Part shown: piece after piece, positions 26,762 through 35,573 of the stretch | How the letters are laid out: every line of letters starts with the position of its first letter | Position numbering within the stretch: position 1 is the first letter of the stretch | Made by a program: the position numbers and the translations under genes | Assembly (NCBI RefSeq): GCF_002156385.1 | Contig: NZ_MVJM01000002.1 | Span: forward strand, 1,259,209-1,323,208 | Direction: 5' to 3' | From: Halalkalibacter urbisdiaboli | GTDB taxonomy: Bacteria; Bacillota; Bacilli; Bacillales; Bacillaceae_D | DNA: 64,000 nucleotides | Notes under the pieces: model-generated | Database searches by the model: none | What the model saw: the letters and a program-made list of their open reading frames with translations, nothing else | Told to the model about the DNA's origin: nothing

Positions 26762-27880
26762 ATGTCATATGAATTGATTGAAAAGCTGAAAGAACAGTAT
26801 AAAAACAGCGAAAAGTGGTATTCGCTCAGATGGCATTATATTGAAGGTTGCATTCTGAAGGCATATTTAGATAGCTATGAGCAAACCGGTCATGAGGAAG
26901 ACTATCAATTTGTTAAGCAATTTATAGACCGTCTTGTTGATGAAAATGGTGATGTTGAACAAATTGATATTAACTACTACAGCATTGATCAAATTAGAAT
27001 GACGGCTATTCTATTTACGCTTTACGATAAAGAAAAGGATTCTCGCTATAAAAAAGTAATAGATTTAATCTATAAGCAGTTAGAAACGTACCCACGAACA
27101 GAATCTGGGAACTTCTGGCATAAAAGTAATTACCCGCATCAAATCTGGATGGACGGTCTTTACATGGGGCAGCCGTTTTATGTTCAATATATAAAAGAGT
27201 TTGAGGTGAATAAAGACTACTCTGATACCTTGAACCAATTTAGACAAGCGCGTAAGCTACTTTTTGATGAAGAAACACAGTTATATTATCATGCTTATGA
27301 TGAAAGCCGTAAAATGTTTTGGTCTGACAAAGAAAGTGGATTATCTCCACATGTATGGGGCCGTGCTGTTGGTTGGTACGTCATGGCGCTCGTTGACATA
27401 CTAGAATTACTTGAAGGCGAAAATGTTGATACAAGCGAATTAAAAGATTTATTAACAGAAGCCGTTGATGGGATGCTACGCTATCAGCACTATAGTGGAA
27501 TGTGGTACCAAGTTGTTGAATTCAGTGGTCGAAAAGGAAATTACTTAGAGTCAAGTGGAACACTAATGCTATCCTATGCATTATTAAAAGGTGCTCGATT
27601 AGGCTATCTTTCTTCTGAATACATTACATTCGGAAAAGCAGCCTTTGACGGAACCGTTGAACACTATGTGACTGTAGAACATGGTGAAGTATTGCTAGGT
27701 GGTATTTGTAAAAGCGCGGGACTCGGTACACATCCTGAGACAGGCGTTGTACGTAATGGTGACTATGAATACTATATTAGTGGTGAACCCATTGTAACAA
27801 ACAACGGACACGGGGTAGCTCCTTTACTAATGGCTTATAATGAAATTAAGCTATTAATAAACTCTCGAGTTCCTTCATAA
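26762..27880 (+). CDS. Unsaturated rhamnogalacturonyl hydrolase, GH105 (YteR-like)
   Basis: A 372-residue cytoplasmic enzyme (YteR is 373) that removes unsaturated galacturonic acid from pectin-lyase products. GH105 motifs: WMDGLYMGQPF with catalytic Asp131, SPHVWGRAVGWYVMAL near 208, HYSGMWYQVV, SSGTLMLSYALLKG, and NNGHGVAPLLMAY near the end. The start was moved to ATG 26762; the longer frame from 26702 would begin inside the promoter region. It is an isolated gene without other pectin-degradation genes beside it, controlled by its own operator-rich promoter. Confidence 0.9.
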   Translation: MSYELIEKLKEQYKNSEKWYSLRWHYIEGCILKAYLDSYEQTGHEEDYQFVKQFIDRLVDENGDVEQIDINYYSIDQIRMTAILFTLYDKEKDSRYKKVIDLIYKQLETYPRTESGNFWHKSNYPHQIWMDGLYMGQPFYVQYIKEFEVNKDYSDTLNQFRQARKLLFDEETQLYYHAYDESRKMFWSDKESGLSPHVWGRAVGWYVMALVDILELLEGENVDTSELKDLLTEAVDGMLRYQHYSGMWYQVVEFSGRKGNYLESSGTLMLSYALLKGARLGYLSSEYITFGKAAFDGTVEHYVTVEHGEVLLGGICKSAGLGTHPETGVVRNGDYEYYISGEPIVTNNGHGVAPLLMAYNEIKLLINSRVPS

Positions 27881-27961
27881 ATAACAACTTTTTCTATCTT
27901 ATATGTTTTTTTTGTAACCTCTTTCGGCATGCTATCGTTATATTCGCATAACCGAAAGGGG

Positions 27962-27977
27962 TGTTTCACGTGAAAAA
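27962..27977. other. parS site (ParB/Spo0J binding), copy 2
   Basis: TGTTTCACGTGAAAAA matches TGTTNCACGTGAAACA at 15 of 16 positions. It overlaps the GTG start codon (27970) of the SIMPL-domain gene, so the site is embedded in a translation initiation region. Confidence 0.82.
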
Positions 27978-28722
27978 GAAAATCATTCAAGTTGGGACAA
28001 TCATTGTCGTTGCTGCACTCAGCCTACTACTGTTCAGTGGTTCTAAAGAAGATACGCCAACAGAGGTATTAGCTGCTGGGCAAGATGGAACGATTATCGC
28101 CAGTGGTTCAGGAGAAGTACATGCTAAGCCTGACGTAGCTTATGTGCACTTAGGGGCATCTGCCCTCGCATCATCTGCCAGCGAAGCACAAGAAGAAGTG
28201 AACAAGAACATCAATGCATTGCGTAAGACTTTAATAGAGGCAGGGATTGATGAAAAACAGATCCAAACCTCTCGCTTTAATGTCTACCCAGAGCATCAGT
28301 ACAACTCAGATGGAACGATGAGTAAAGACGTAAGGTATCGAGCAGAACATATTTTAAAAGTGGAATTCACAGACATCGATAATCTTGGAGCTTTCATTGA
28401 TAAAGCTGCTAGTGCAGGTGCCAATCGAATTGAACACGTTCAATTCAGCTTACAAAATCCCGAAACACTCGAGCATGAAGCATTGAAAATCGCTGTTGAA
28501 AAAGCAAAAGCAAAGGCTGACGTATTAGCAGATAGTGTTGGAAAAAAACGTGGAGGCGTTCTACAAATTACTGATCAAGCAGCTCAAACAAATTACCCAC
28601 TGAAACATTTTAATGAAGTAGCAACAGATGAAGCGAATGATATCGGTAGAGCACCAACGATGATTGAAGCTGGTGAAATTACCATTTCTCAACAAGTTGA
28701 TATCGTCTATCGTTTAAATTAA
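27970..28722 (+). CDS. SIMPL-domain (DUF541) secreted or membrane-anchored protein
   Basis: A 250-residue protein with an N-terminal hydrophobic anchor (about 5-25) and one SIMPL/DUF541 domain: IIASGSGEVHAKPDVAYVHL, the helix ASEAQEEVNKNINALRKTL, QTSRFNVYPEHQY, and KAKADVLADSVGKKRG near 180. The family includes E. coli YggE and B. subtilis YlaN-unrelated YjfE-like proteins with stress-linked but unclear roles. The GTG at 27970 is eight bases after AAAGGGG; an upstream GTG at 27961 overlaps that site. Followed by a strong terminator. Confidence 0.85.
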   Translation: MKKKIIQVGTIIVVAALSLLLFSGSKEDTPTEVLAAGQDGTIIASGSGEVHAKPDVAYVHLGASALASSASEAQEEVNKNINALRKTLIEAGIDEKQIQTSRFNVYPEHQYNSDGTMSKDVRYRAEHILKVEFTDIDNLGAFIDKAASAGANRIEHVQFSLQNPETLEHEALKIAVEKAKAKADVLADSVGKKRGGVLQITDQAAQTNYPLKHFNEVATDEANDIGRAPTMIEAGEITISQQVDIVYRLN

Positions 28723-28755
28723 TGATGCTCTTCTTCTCTAACATTAAACCAAATA

Positions 28756-28804
28756 GGATGTCCCAAAGGTTCAGAACGAACCTTGGGACATCCCCGTTTT
28801 TTTT
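28756..28804 (+). terminator. Intrinsic terminator of the SIMPL gene
   Basis: GGATGTCCCAAAGGTTC pairs with GAACCTTGGGACATCC (one bulge, 5-base loop), followed by CCGTTTTTTTT. Confidence 0.9.
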
Positions 28805-28892
28805 ACAATTATTAAAATCAGACTTAAATAAATCGTAATGACTAGCTTCCTATCATAGAATTAACGAACGTCATATTTCCGGGAGGTTTATC

Positions 28893-29954
28893 ATGTCAAA
28901 TCGATTTTTCCCTGTAATGCCTTCTCTTACTACACATAGCCTACACCCTGAAAATCAAGAGTCCCCTATTCATTTTCTAAAAAAGCGTGTGATTGATACG
29001 CCCTTGTTTTATAAACGAAATCACTTTCCCTATCCTCTTCTAACACATTCAAATTACTGGCTACCAATCTCGGGTTCTGTGAAGAAACCAACTATATTTT
29101 CGTTGCAAGATATTATCAATCTCCCATCTAAAACATTAAATGTCTTATTGGAATGCGCAGGTAATAAGCGCCACTTTTTTGAACCTAAAACATTTGGTGA
29201 ACAGTGGGAAAAGGGTGCTATGAGTCAAGGCTATTGGACGGGTGTTCCTTTACGTACGTTGCTCGATTATTCCGGCATCGAAGCCGGTGCTAAAGAGGTT
29301 GTATTCGAGGGCTATGACTTTGGAACGCAGCCTGAATTAACAAAGATGCATCGTTATGTAAGAAGTCTTCCTCTTGTTAAAGCTCTTCATCCTGATACAA
29401 TGATCGCCTACGAATATAACGAGCAGCCTATCCCCTATAAACACGGTTACCCACTGCGATTAATCGTTCCCCAATGGTACGGGATGGCTTCAGTTAAATG
29501 GGTTAAACAAATCATTGTTATAGACTCTTCCTTTCAGGGTCCATTTCAAACGAAGGATTATGTTTACTATCCTCATAAAAATAGCAACAAGGATTCCTAT
29601 CCAGTTACAACAATGCATGTCAATTCTACGATACAGCAACCATTACATATGGAAATCCTTCGTACCGGAATCCATACAATAGAAGGCATTGCTTGGACTG
29701 GGCAAGGCGAGATTTCTAAAGTGGAAATTAGTATTGATAATGGCGAAACATGGGCAGATGCTAAAATTATGAAAGGAAGCAAATATGAATGGACCACCTG
29801 GACCTATGAATGGACCGTTCATCAACAAGGAGAATACACCATTTTAAGCAAAGCAACCGACTCTACTGAACGAACCCAGCCATACACCGCTTTTTGGAAT
29901 CGAAAAGGCTATGGTTATCATGCAATGGATCACATTACCGTAAACATTAAATAG
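28893..29954 (+). CDS. Sulfite-oxidase-family molybdopterin oxidoreductase
   Basis: A 353-residue protein with the molybdopterin-binding domain first (about 55-225), including LLECAGNKR with the Mo-ligand Cys88, YWTGVPLRTLLDYSG and YKHGYPLRLIVPQWYGMASVKW. The Mo-cofactor dimerisation domain follows (about 240-353; VEGIAW-type strand HTIEGIAWTGQGEISKVEIS). There is no heme domain and no visible Tat or Sec signal, so it may be cytosolic. Substrate might be sulfite or another oxidised sulfur compound. GGGAGG precedes the ATG. Confidence 0.9.
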   Translation: MSNRFFPVMPSLTTHSLHPENQESPIHFLKKRVIDTPLFYKRNHFPYPLLTHSNYWLPISGSVKKPTIFSLQDIINLPSKTLNVLLECAGNKRHFFEPKTFGEQWEKGAMSQGYWTGVPLRTLLDYSGIEAGAKEVVFEGYDFGTQPELTKMHRYVRSLPLVKALHPDTMIAYEYNEQPIPYKHGYPLRLIVPQWYGMASVKWVKQIIVIDSSFQGPFQTKDYVYYPHKNSNKDSYPVTTMHVNSTIQQPLHMEILRTGIHTIEGIAWTGQGEISKVEISIDNGETWADAKIMKGSKYEWTTWTYEWTVHQQGEYTILSKATDSTERTQPYTAFWNRKGYGYHAMDHITVNIK

Positions 29955-29990
29955 CACTTAATACCATTTAATGGGGATAGGAATTCCTCA

Positions 29991-30677
29991 TTCTTTTTAT
30001 ATGCACCCATTCAAGCTGGCTCCTTTGTCTACTTTCTGCCACTTGTCGCATTCATCGGTGCTTTTGTGACAGCCTTGCTCATTTACGTATTCTCCTTCGA
30101 CAAACAAACTGGGCTTCAACCAATTCGCCTAATCCTAATTGGTGTTGGGTTTTCATTAGCACTCTCTGGGATGATGATTGTCCTTATTTCTTCTGCTGAA
30201 CGGGCAAAGGTCGATTTTATCGCAAAATGGTTAGCTGGAAACATTTGGGGAGCTGATTGGCCATTCATTATGGCGCTGCTACCTTGGCTACTTACGCTTA
30301 TTCCTTTTACGTTATATAAAGCGAATCGCTTAAACCTTCTTGGTTTAAGTGAACCAGTTGCTATCGGAGTCGGTGTAGCGATTGAAAAAGAGAGAATCGT
30401 CCTGCTTTTGACTGCGGTTGCCTTAGCTGCTTCTGCCGTATCTGTTACTGGAGGAATTGCTTTTATAGGCTTGATGGCGCCACATATTGCAAAAGCGTTA
30501 GTTGGGCCTCGAAATCAGTTATTTCTCCCAGTTGCTATATTAATTGGGGGCTGGCTTTTATTATTTGCTGACACGATCGGTCGGAATATAGTCGAACCTG
30601 AAGGCGTTGCAGCCGGGGTCATGGTTGCCTTAATTGGTGCTCCTTATTTTATGTATTTATTATTAAAAAAAGCATAA
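29991..30677 (+). pseudogene. 5'-truncated FecCD-type siderophore permease
   Basis: Homology to iron-siderophore ABC permeases starts abruptly near 29991 (reading FFLYAPIQAGSF) and continues to the natural C-terminus with family motifs GVGFSLALSGMMIV, WLAGNIWGADW, GLSEPVAIGVGV and GGIAFIGLMAPHIAKALVGP. Roughly the first third of a normal 330-residue permease is missing, and the frame runs back into a stop at 29952 next to the oxidoreductase gene. A GTG at 30066 could start a 203-residue piece, but it would lack several membrane helices. I read it as a deletion remnant. Confidence 0.85.
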
Positions 30678-30686
30678 ACTATGTAT

Positions 30687-30723
30687 AAAAACTCCTTGAG
30701 AATGAATCCTCAAGGAGTTTTTA
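30687..30723. terminator. Bidirectional terminator
   Basis: AAAAACTCCTTGAG and CTCAAGGAGTTTTT form a perfect stem with flanking A and T tracts, between the permease remnant (+) and the kinase gene (-). Confidence 0.9.
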
Positions 30724-30728
30724 ACTGA

Positions 30729-31946
30729 TTAGCTATTTTTGATGACCGGAAAGGTTAACGTTACTGTTGTTCCCTCATCTTTTGAACTACTAAATTGAAG
30801 TGTCCCATTGAATTTTTCAACAATGTTATAGCATATCATGAGACCAAGCCCTGTCCCTTTACTTTTCAAGGAATAAAAAGGTGTGCCAAGAGCATGGATT
30901 TCTGTATCTGTCATCCCACATCCACGATCAACCACTTCTATTTCAATAAACTCTTTTCTTTTTTTGGCCCTCACTTGAACTGTGTCCCCCTTTTTAGAGG
31001 CCTCAATAGCATTCTTAATAATATTTATTAATACTTGCTTCAGCTCGATGCCGTTGCCCCGTATATAACACTGATCCTCCACATATAAATTAATTTCATT
31101 GTCATATAACAAACCATATGACTTTAGCAAATCGGTCACACTTTTGAGGGTTTCCTTCACGTTTAACGTTTCTAAACGTTTTTCTTGACTAGGCTTGGAG
31201 ATAGACAAATATTGTGAAATAACTTGTTCTGCCGTGTTTAATTCACTTATCATTAATGCAAAATGCTTTTTTTTCTTATCTTTATCTGGCATGCTTTGTT
31301 CGTAAAACTGTAAAAATCCTTTAACGACCGTCAACGGATTTCTAATTTCATGTGCTACCGCTGCAGCAACCTGTCCAGTTGCCCGAATTCGCTCTGTTTG
31401 TTGCACTTGCTCAAAGTAAAGCTGTTGCCTTTTGACACGAACGTAAGATAAATAAAACAAAAAATAAAGGATAACTTGGCTAGCAATAAAATTTATGCTA
31501 TTTCCAATTAAATCATTTTTGATATGAGGGTACAAATTTGCTTCATCAAATACCATAATATAACTAAACGTTAGTGTAATAAAAATTCCATTTAGTAGTA
31601 ATGAAAAATAAAAAATTCTCGGATCAAAAAACAAGATTGAAATAGCAGGAATAAAACAAAGAAAGATAAACGTCGATGAAGTTTCTGGATACAAATAAAA
31701 GAGCACATAAAAATAAATACTTCCAATTGTAATAATGGCAATACGAATCGCTTGAATTTCGTACTTAGGGTAGATTATTAAACATGTAGCAAATAAAATA
31801 ACTAGCAATAGATGAACCAAATAACCTAACTCAAATCCTTCATATCGATCATGAACGACGAATAAACTCAGGCACATAAGAATGATAATGATTAACAGTG
31901 TAATATAATATAACTTCTTCTGAATTCGTGTATAAAGCTCCTTCAT
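30729..31946 (-). CDS. KinB-like membrane sensor histidine kinase
   Basis: A 405-residue kinase with about six N-terminal membrane segments (10-180) and almost no extracellular domain, then the kinase core: phospho-acceptor His in AAVAHEIRNPLTVVKGFLQF near residue 205, N box KNAIEAS, G1 box DRGCGM, and G2 box GTGLGLMIC. This layout and the HEIRNPLTxVKGF motif match the sporulation kinases KinB/KinC/KinD that feed the Spo0 phosphorelay. No response regulator is adjacent, as expected for such orphan kinases. It might equally be a non-sporulation orphan kinase. Confidence 0.85.
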   Translation of the reverse strand: MKELYTRIQKKLYYITLLIIIILMCLSLFVVHDRYEGFELGYLVHLLLVILFATCLIIYPKYEIQAIRIAIITIGSIYFYVLFYLYPETSSTFIFLCFIPAISILFFDPRIFYFSLLLNGIFITLTFSYIMVFDEANLYPHIKNDLIGNSINFIASQVILYFLFYLSYVRVKRQQLYFEQVQQTERIRATGQVAAAVAHEIRNPLTVVKGFLQFYEQSMPDKDKKKKHFALMISELNTAEQVISQYLSISKPSQEKRLETLNVKETLKSVTDLLKSYGLLYDNEINLYVEDQCYIRGNGIELKQVLINIIKNAIEASKKGDTVQVRAKKRKEFIEIEVVDRGCGMTDTEIHALGTPFYSLKSKGTGLGLMICYNIVEKFNGTLQFSSSKDEGTTVTLTFPVIKNS

Positions 31947-32161
31947 ATAGACTCCTTTTTCGATATTGAAGTCAAGTCAATAACCGTAAAAATTTCCTAT
32001 TTTAACTATCTAATAAATTTTAGCTCTAGTCAAATATCTAAAAACTATTTTATTTAAATATTATATCATTAGTCATATGTAGAAGAACCTAGTCCGACTT
32101 AAAAAATTGCTCTTCCTAATATAAATATATTAAACTGCGGATATAATATTATTAATCTTAT

Positions 32162-32318
32162 TATGTGGTAACAATAACTTAAGGTGAAAATATCTAGGTA
32201 TTAAGACTTAAGGAAACGATAATCTATAACCTTTTACATGGACACCTAAGGTTATAAGAAGCTAGTGGTGTAACCGGCCCTCTTAGTAAAAATTTATCTA
32301 AAAGGAGACTATAAAAAT
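32162..32318 (+). promoter_or_regulatory. Structured leader before the 75-aa protein (candidate cis-RNA)
   Basis: The leader has ATAACCTT (32226) pairing with AAGGTTAT (32248), and an alternative pairing CTTAAGGTG (32178) with CACCTAAG (32243) that would compete with it. TAAGA/TCTTA further flanks the stretch before the ribosome site. I could not match it to a known riboswitch class. The upstream part 31947-32161 is AT-rich and holds promoters only. Confidence 0.35.
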
Positions 32319-32546
32319 ATGAAAACTTATGCAGTGAATGAAAATGTAAAACTAAATGACGTTCATTTATACGTTGGAACAGACAAACCATCTTACTCAA
32401 AGCCTAGACAATATCAGTATAAAGCAACTGATTTAAATGGCAGCACCTATGCGTTTACCGTTACAAATGGTAATGCTCTAGATAAGCTGAACTTTGCTGC
32501 ACACGCTTCTGTTACTCTTTCAACTGAAGTCCCTTGTGAAGAATAA
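32319..32546 (+). CDS. Small protein (75 aa), unknown
   Basis: ATG at 32319 after AAAGGAG encodes a soluble protein starting MKTYAVNENVKLNDVHLYVG, with regular alternation of polar and hydrophobic residues suggesting a small beta-rich fold (YQYKATDLNGSTYAFTVTNG, then ASVTLSTEV) and a terminal PCEE. It has no signal sequence or metal motif. It is transcribed alone, with a long leader and its own terminator, which usually marks a regulated, abundant product. I do not recognise the family. Confidence 0.7.
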   Translation: MKTYAVNENVKLNDVHLYVGTDKPSYSKPRQYQYKATDLNGSTYAFTVTNGNALDKLNFAAHASVTLSTEVPCEE

Positions 32547-32554
32547 TTTATAAT

Positions 32555-32585
32555 AGAGTCAACCTCAATAGGGTGGCTCTTTTCC
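32555..32585 (+). terminator. Intrinsic terminator
   Basis: AGAGTCAACC pairs with GGGTGGCTCT (one mismatch, one G-U), followed by TTTTCC. Confidence 0.7.
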
Positions 32586-32759
32586 TATATTAAGCGATAC
32601 AAATTCAGCATCTCTCCAACCTAGAGGTATTAAAAAAACATAAACAGAATATAAAGGTTTACCGTCAAAAAGAAAGAATATATTAAATAAGTCGTACTCA
32701 TCCATGTAACTTCAGGAGAAAAAAATGACCTTTGTTGGTTAAAAAAAAGGAGCATTTGC

Positions 32760-33215
32760 ATGAACGAACAAACTATACAGGCAAGTCCTACCGAAAAAGC
32801 GACTTTAGGGTTAACGATTCAAGTACGATTGGTCTCTGACTTAAAAAGGTCTCAGGAATATTACCGTGATGTGCTCGGCTGTCAAATTGATGGGTGGGGA
32901 CACGCTGAACGGGATGGCATGATTTTCATTCTTCAGCAAGCTGCTTCTTCTGATGATGTTCGCCCTAATAAACCTTCTAAAAAACGGCAAGACTATCCGA
33001 CGGAATGGCAAGGTCCTGATTACGGCTGGGATACTTACATTCACGTTAGCTGGGATGACTTAGACGTATTGGTTAATGAAATACGTGAAAAAGGGGGGAT
33101 TGTAGCGATTGAACCATTTACCGGCTCGCATGGAGATTGGGAATTTAAAAACGCGCATATCCAAGATCCTGACGGGTATAATATCGTATTTGGGGCGATG
33201 CGTGGCGTGAACTAA
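32760..33215 (+). CDS. VOC/glyoxalase-superfamily protein
   Basis: A 151-residue protein made of two beta-alpha-beta-beta-beta modules. Visible pieces are the first module TIQVRLVSDLKRSQEYYRDV with LGCQI, the DTYIHVSWDDLDVLVNEIRE helix region, and the terminal HIQDPDGYNIVFG motif typical of bleomycin-resistance/glyoxalase-like enzymes. Members bind a metal and handle small molecules or bind antibiotics. It is monocistronic with AAAAGGAG before the ATG. Substrate unknown. Confidence 0.87.
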   Translation: MNEQTIQASPTEKATLGLTIQVRLVSDLKRSQEYYRDVLGCQIDGWGHAERDGMIFILQQAASSDDVRPNKPSKKRQDYPTEWQGPDYGWDTYIHVSWDDLDVLVNEIREKGGIVAIEPFTGSHGDWEFKNAHIQDPDGYNIVFGAMRGVN

Positions 33216-33230
33216 TATATACCTAAAATT

Positions 33231-33278
33231 GGGGTGTCTTAAAAGGGCAGTAACAAGCCCTTTTAAGACACCCTTTTT
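33231..33278. terminator. Strong bidirectional terminator
   Basis: GGGTGTCTTAAAAGGGC (33232) and GCCCTTTTAAGACACCC (33257) form a perfect 17-bp stem followed by TTTTT; it serves the VOC gene and the convergent chemoreceptor gene. Confidence 0.92.
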
Positions 33279-33280
33279 AC

Positions 33281-35248
33281 CTAGAACTTAAACTTTCCAA
33301 CCATTGTTTGTAACTCATTAGACAGATTTTCTAAAGAATCAGCATTTGACGATAAATGTTCAATTGAACTATTTGTTTGCTGAACAGATGCCGATGTTTC
33401 TTCAATACTAGCAGCTGATTCTTGAGAGATTGAAGCATTTGTTTCAATTGACTCGTTTATTTCTTTACTATTTTTCTGTATTTCTGTTAAGTTCGTTGAA
33501 ATAGTTTGTATTTTGCTTACCATGTCGATTACAGCCTGATTAATACGCTCAAACGTTTCACGTGTAACCTTTATCTGGTTTGTTCCCTCTTCGACTTCCT
33601 GGTAACCCTTCGTTAATGATTCTACAACACCATTTGATTCGGTTTGGATATTGTTAACAATCCCTGTAATATCGTGAATAGACTGCGATACTTGTTCCGC
33701 TAGCTTTCGCACTTCCCCAGCAACAACCGCAAACCCTTTTCCGTGCTCGCCAGCTCTAGCTGCTTCAATTGCCGCATTTAATGCTAATAAATTCGTTTGT
33801 TCAGCAATGGTATTAATCACAGTAACTAAATTTGAAATTTCCTTTGACTGACGATCAAGCCCTTGTACCTTCTGAACCGCTTCTGTTACGATTTCATAAA
33901 TCCGGTTCATTTGCTCCATTGATTGATTCATCAAACCATTTCCAGTTTCAGTAATGCTTAAAACCTCACTAGAAGCTTTTACGATTAACGAACCATTCTC
34001 ATTCACTTCAATAATCCGATTGGAGAAGGTATCCATATTTTCCGCTATTATAGTGGACGAATTCGCTTGTTGATCTGCACCAGTAGATAACTCCTGTATT
34101 GCAGACGCTATTTGATTACTACCACTCGTTATTTCAATACAAGATTGTTTCATGAACGTTGCTTGTTCCTTTACTACTTTAGAAAGCTGGGAAATTGTTT
34201 CAATCATTTCCTTCAGATTTGATTGTGTGCTTAGGATCGATTTTGATAATTGACCAAATTCATCTTTTCTACTTTTTCCAATCACCTCATTATTGAGGTT
34301 CCCTTTTGATATTTCCCTCATAATGGATGTAATCTGCTTTATAGGCTGTGAAAACCCTCTACTTAAGAAATAAGCAGTTATAACGACAGCAACAAGTGTT
34401 GCCAGTCCAACAATCAATAGATAAAGGTATATTTGATGGTTAATTGTCTTAATAACTGTTATGTCTTGCTTTATTTGCGTGAGCCCAATTACCTCTGTAT
34501 TCGTTGGATCATACAATGGTATAAAAAGTTGATAATAATGCTCGCTTTCTTTCTTAACCTCTTTACCTGCTATGACCTCTTGGAGAATAGACGTATCTTC
34601 AAAAAGCGTACCAACCTGTTGCTGCTCAGTGGCAACTAAAATTTGTCCTTCTGTATCCATAATGTTTAGCTGGACACCTTTTAAAGAGCCCGTAATTGAT
34701 TCGATAGCTCCCCCGTTTAGTCCCGTTTGTAAGGTTCCGATTATTTTGTTCTCATACATAAGAGGAACAAAAGCCCGAACAGCCAAACCACTATTTCCGA
34801 ATTCAAACCCTGTTATCTCCTCTTCTCTTAGGGCTGCTTGAATAGCTGGCTTATCGCTTTTGTCATCTCCAAATTTTTCAGGATTATGCCCTCTAAAAAA
34901 TACTTCGCCGTCTACTGTCCCAAATTCAAAAACATCCACTTGGTGTTCATTTTGTAATCGTTCAAAGATCGGTTGAACCGTTAATGCTAGTTGTTCACGA
35001 TCACCACGTTGAAAGGACTCTAAAATTTCTTGATTGTTTGCATACGCTTTTGTAAGCGTAAGAAGGTCTTGAGATAGATTGTTCAGTTGCGTTGAAATTG
35101 TTTCCTTCGTGGCATGTTGATTATCTTCCAATACTGTTTGAAACCCTTGATTGGTCTTAAAATAAACAATCGTACTAATGAGAAATAATGGAATGATAGA
35201 TACTAATAATAACGAAATAAAAAGTTTTGATTTTACTGACTTTGACAA
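33281..35248 (-). CDS. Methyl-accepting chemotaxis protein (Cache-HAMP-MCP)
   Basis: A 655-residue chemoreceptor: membrane segment 1 (about 10-30, [18 protein letters not shown]), an extracellular ligand domain of single-Cache type (about 35-275), membrane segment 2 (about 280-300), HAMP (about 300-355), and a long MCP signalling coiled coil with the conserved hairpin tip [20 protein letters not shown] and [19 protein letters not shown]. The start was set to TTG at 35248, eight bases after GGAGGAGA; a longer frame upstream lacks a ribosome site. The ligand is unknown. Confidence 0.93.
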   Translation of the reverse strand: MSKSVKSKLFISLLLVSIIPLFLISTIVYFKTNQGFQTVLEDNQHATKETISTQLNNLSQDLLTLTKAYANNQEILESFQRGDREQLALTVQPIFERLQNEHQVDVFEFGTVDGEVFFRGHNPEKFGDDKSDKPAIQAALREEEITGFEFGNSGLAVRAFVPLMYENKIIGTLQTGLNGGAIESITGSLKGVQLNIMDTEGQILVATEQQQVGTLFEDTSILQEVIAGKEVKKESEHYYQLFIPLYDPTNTEVIGLTQIKQDITVIKTINHQIYLYLLIVGLATLVAVVITAYFLSRGFSQPIKQITSIMREISKGNLNNEVIGKSRKDEFGQLSKSILSTQSNLKEMIETISQLSKVVKEQATFMKQSCIEITSGSNQIASAIQELSTGADQQANSSTIIAENMDTFSNRIIEVNENGSLIVKASSEVLSITETGNGLMNQSMEQMNRIYEIVTEAVQKVQGLDRQSKEISNLVTVINTIAEQTNLLALNAAIEAARAGEHGKGFAVVAGEVRKLAEQVSQSIHDITGIVNNIQTESNGVVESLTKGYQEVEEGTNQIKVTRETFERINQAVIDMVSKIQTISTNLTEIQKNSKEINESIETNASISQESAASIEETSASVQQTNSSIEHLSSNADSLENLSNELQTMVGKFKF

Positions 35249-35473
35249 GGTGTTCTCTCCTCCGCTTTTCTTTATAAACCTATCCAATTTTACACCTTTA
35301 TTCCAATAAAATCTATATATTTAGTCGCTTTTATTAGTCCTTTCTTTTTAGTCCTTTAAGTACATAAAGAGAATGTCCCAATAGGCCTATTTTTGACCTT
35401 TTGAGACACTCTCGAAGCAATTAAATTTCTTACGATAAGTGGGTTTAATAGGCGGAGCACCTAACATCGGTAG
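35249..35473. other. Intergenic stretch, mostly repeat-related
   Basis: Contains the chemoreceptor promoter and an imperfect hairpin (AGAGAATGTCCCAATAGG against CCTTTTGAGACACTCT, about 35370-35410). The TGTCTC part resembles the start of the interspersed repeats at 9227 and 22453. No gene seen. Confidence 0.5.
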
Positions 35474-35562
35474 TCAATGAAAGGAGACTCATGTTCTCGT
35501 CGTAAGGGGCGTAGCGAACGGAGCCATTGCCTAACACTATTTCTGCTTTATTGAACAGCCCC
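35474..35562 (-). repeat. Interspersed intergenic repeat, copy 3 (reverse)
   Basis: Read on the minus strand: GGGGCTGTTCAATAAAGC, GGCAATGGCTCCGTTCGCTA, CG, then ATGAG and TTTCATTGA. It aligns with copies at 9227-9322 and 22453-22538 in order and spacing. Confidence 0.6.
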
Positions 35563-35573
35563 TTCATGTTTTT

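Noticed and set aside
32240..32300. PreQ1 or other known riboswitch before the 75-residue protein
   Set aside because: Short matches only; the conserved loops and the 3' pseudoknot partner could not be found.
33554..33569. Third parS-like sequence CGTTTCACGTGTAACC
   Set aside because: Only 13 of 16 matches and inside the chemoreceptor gene; likely chance.
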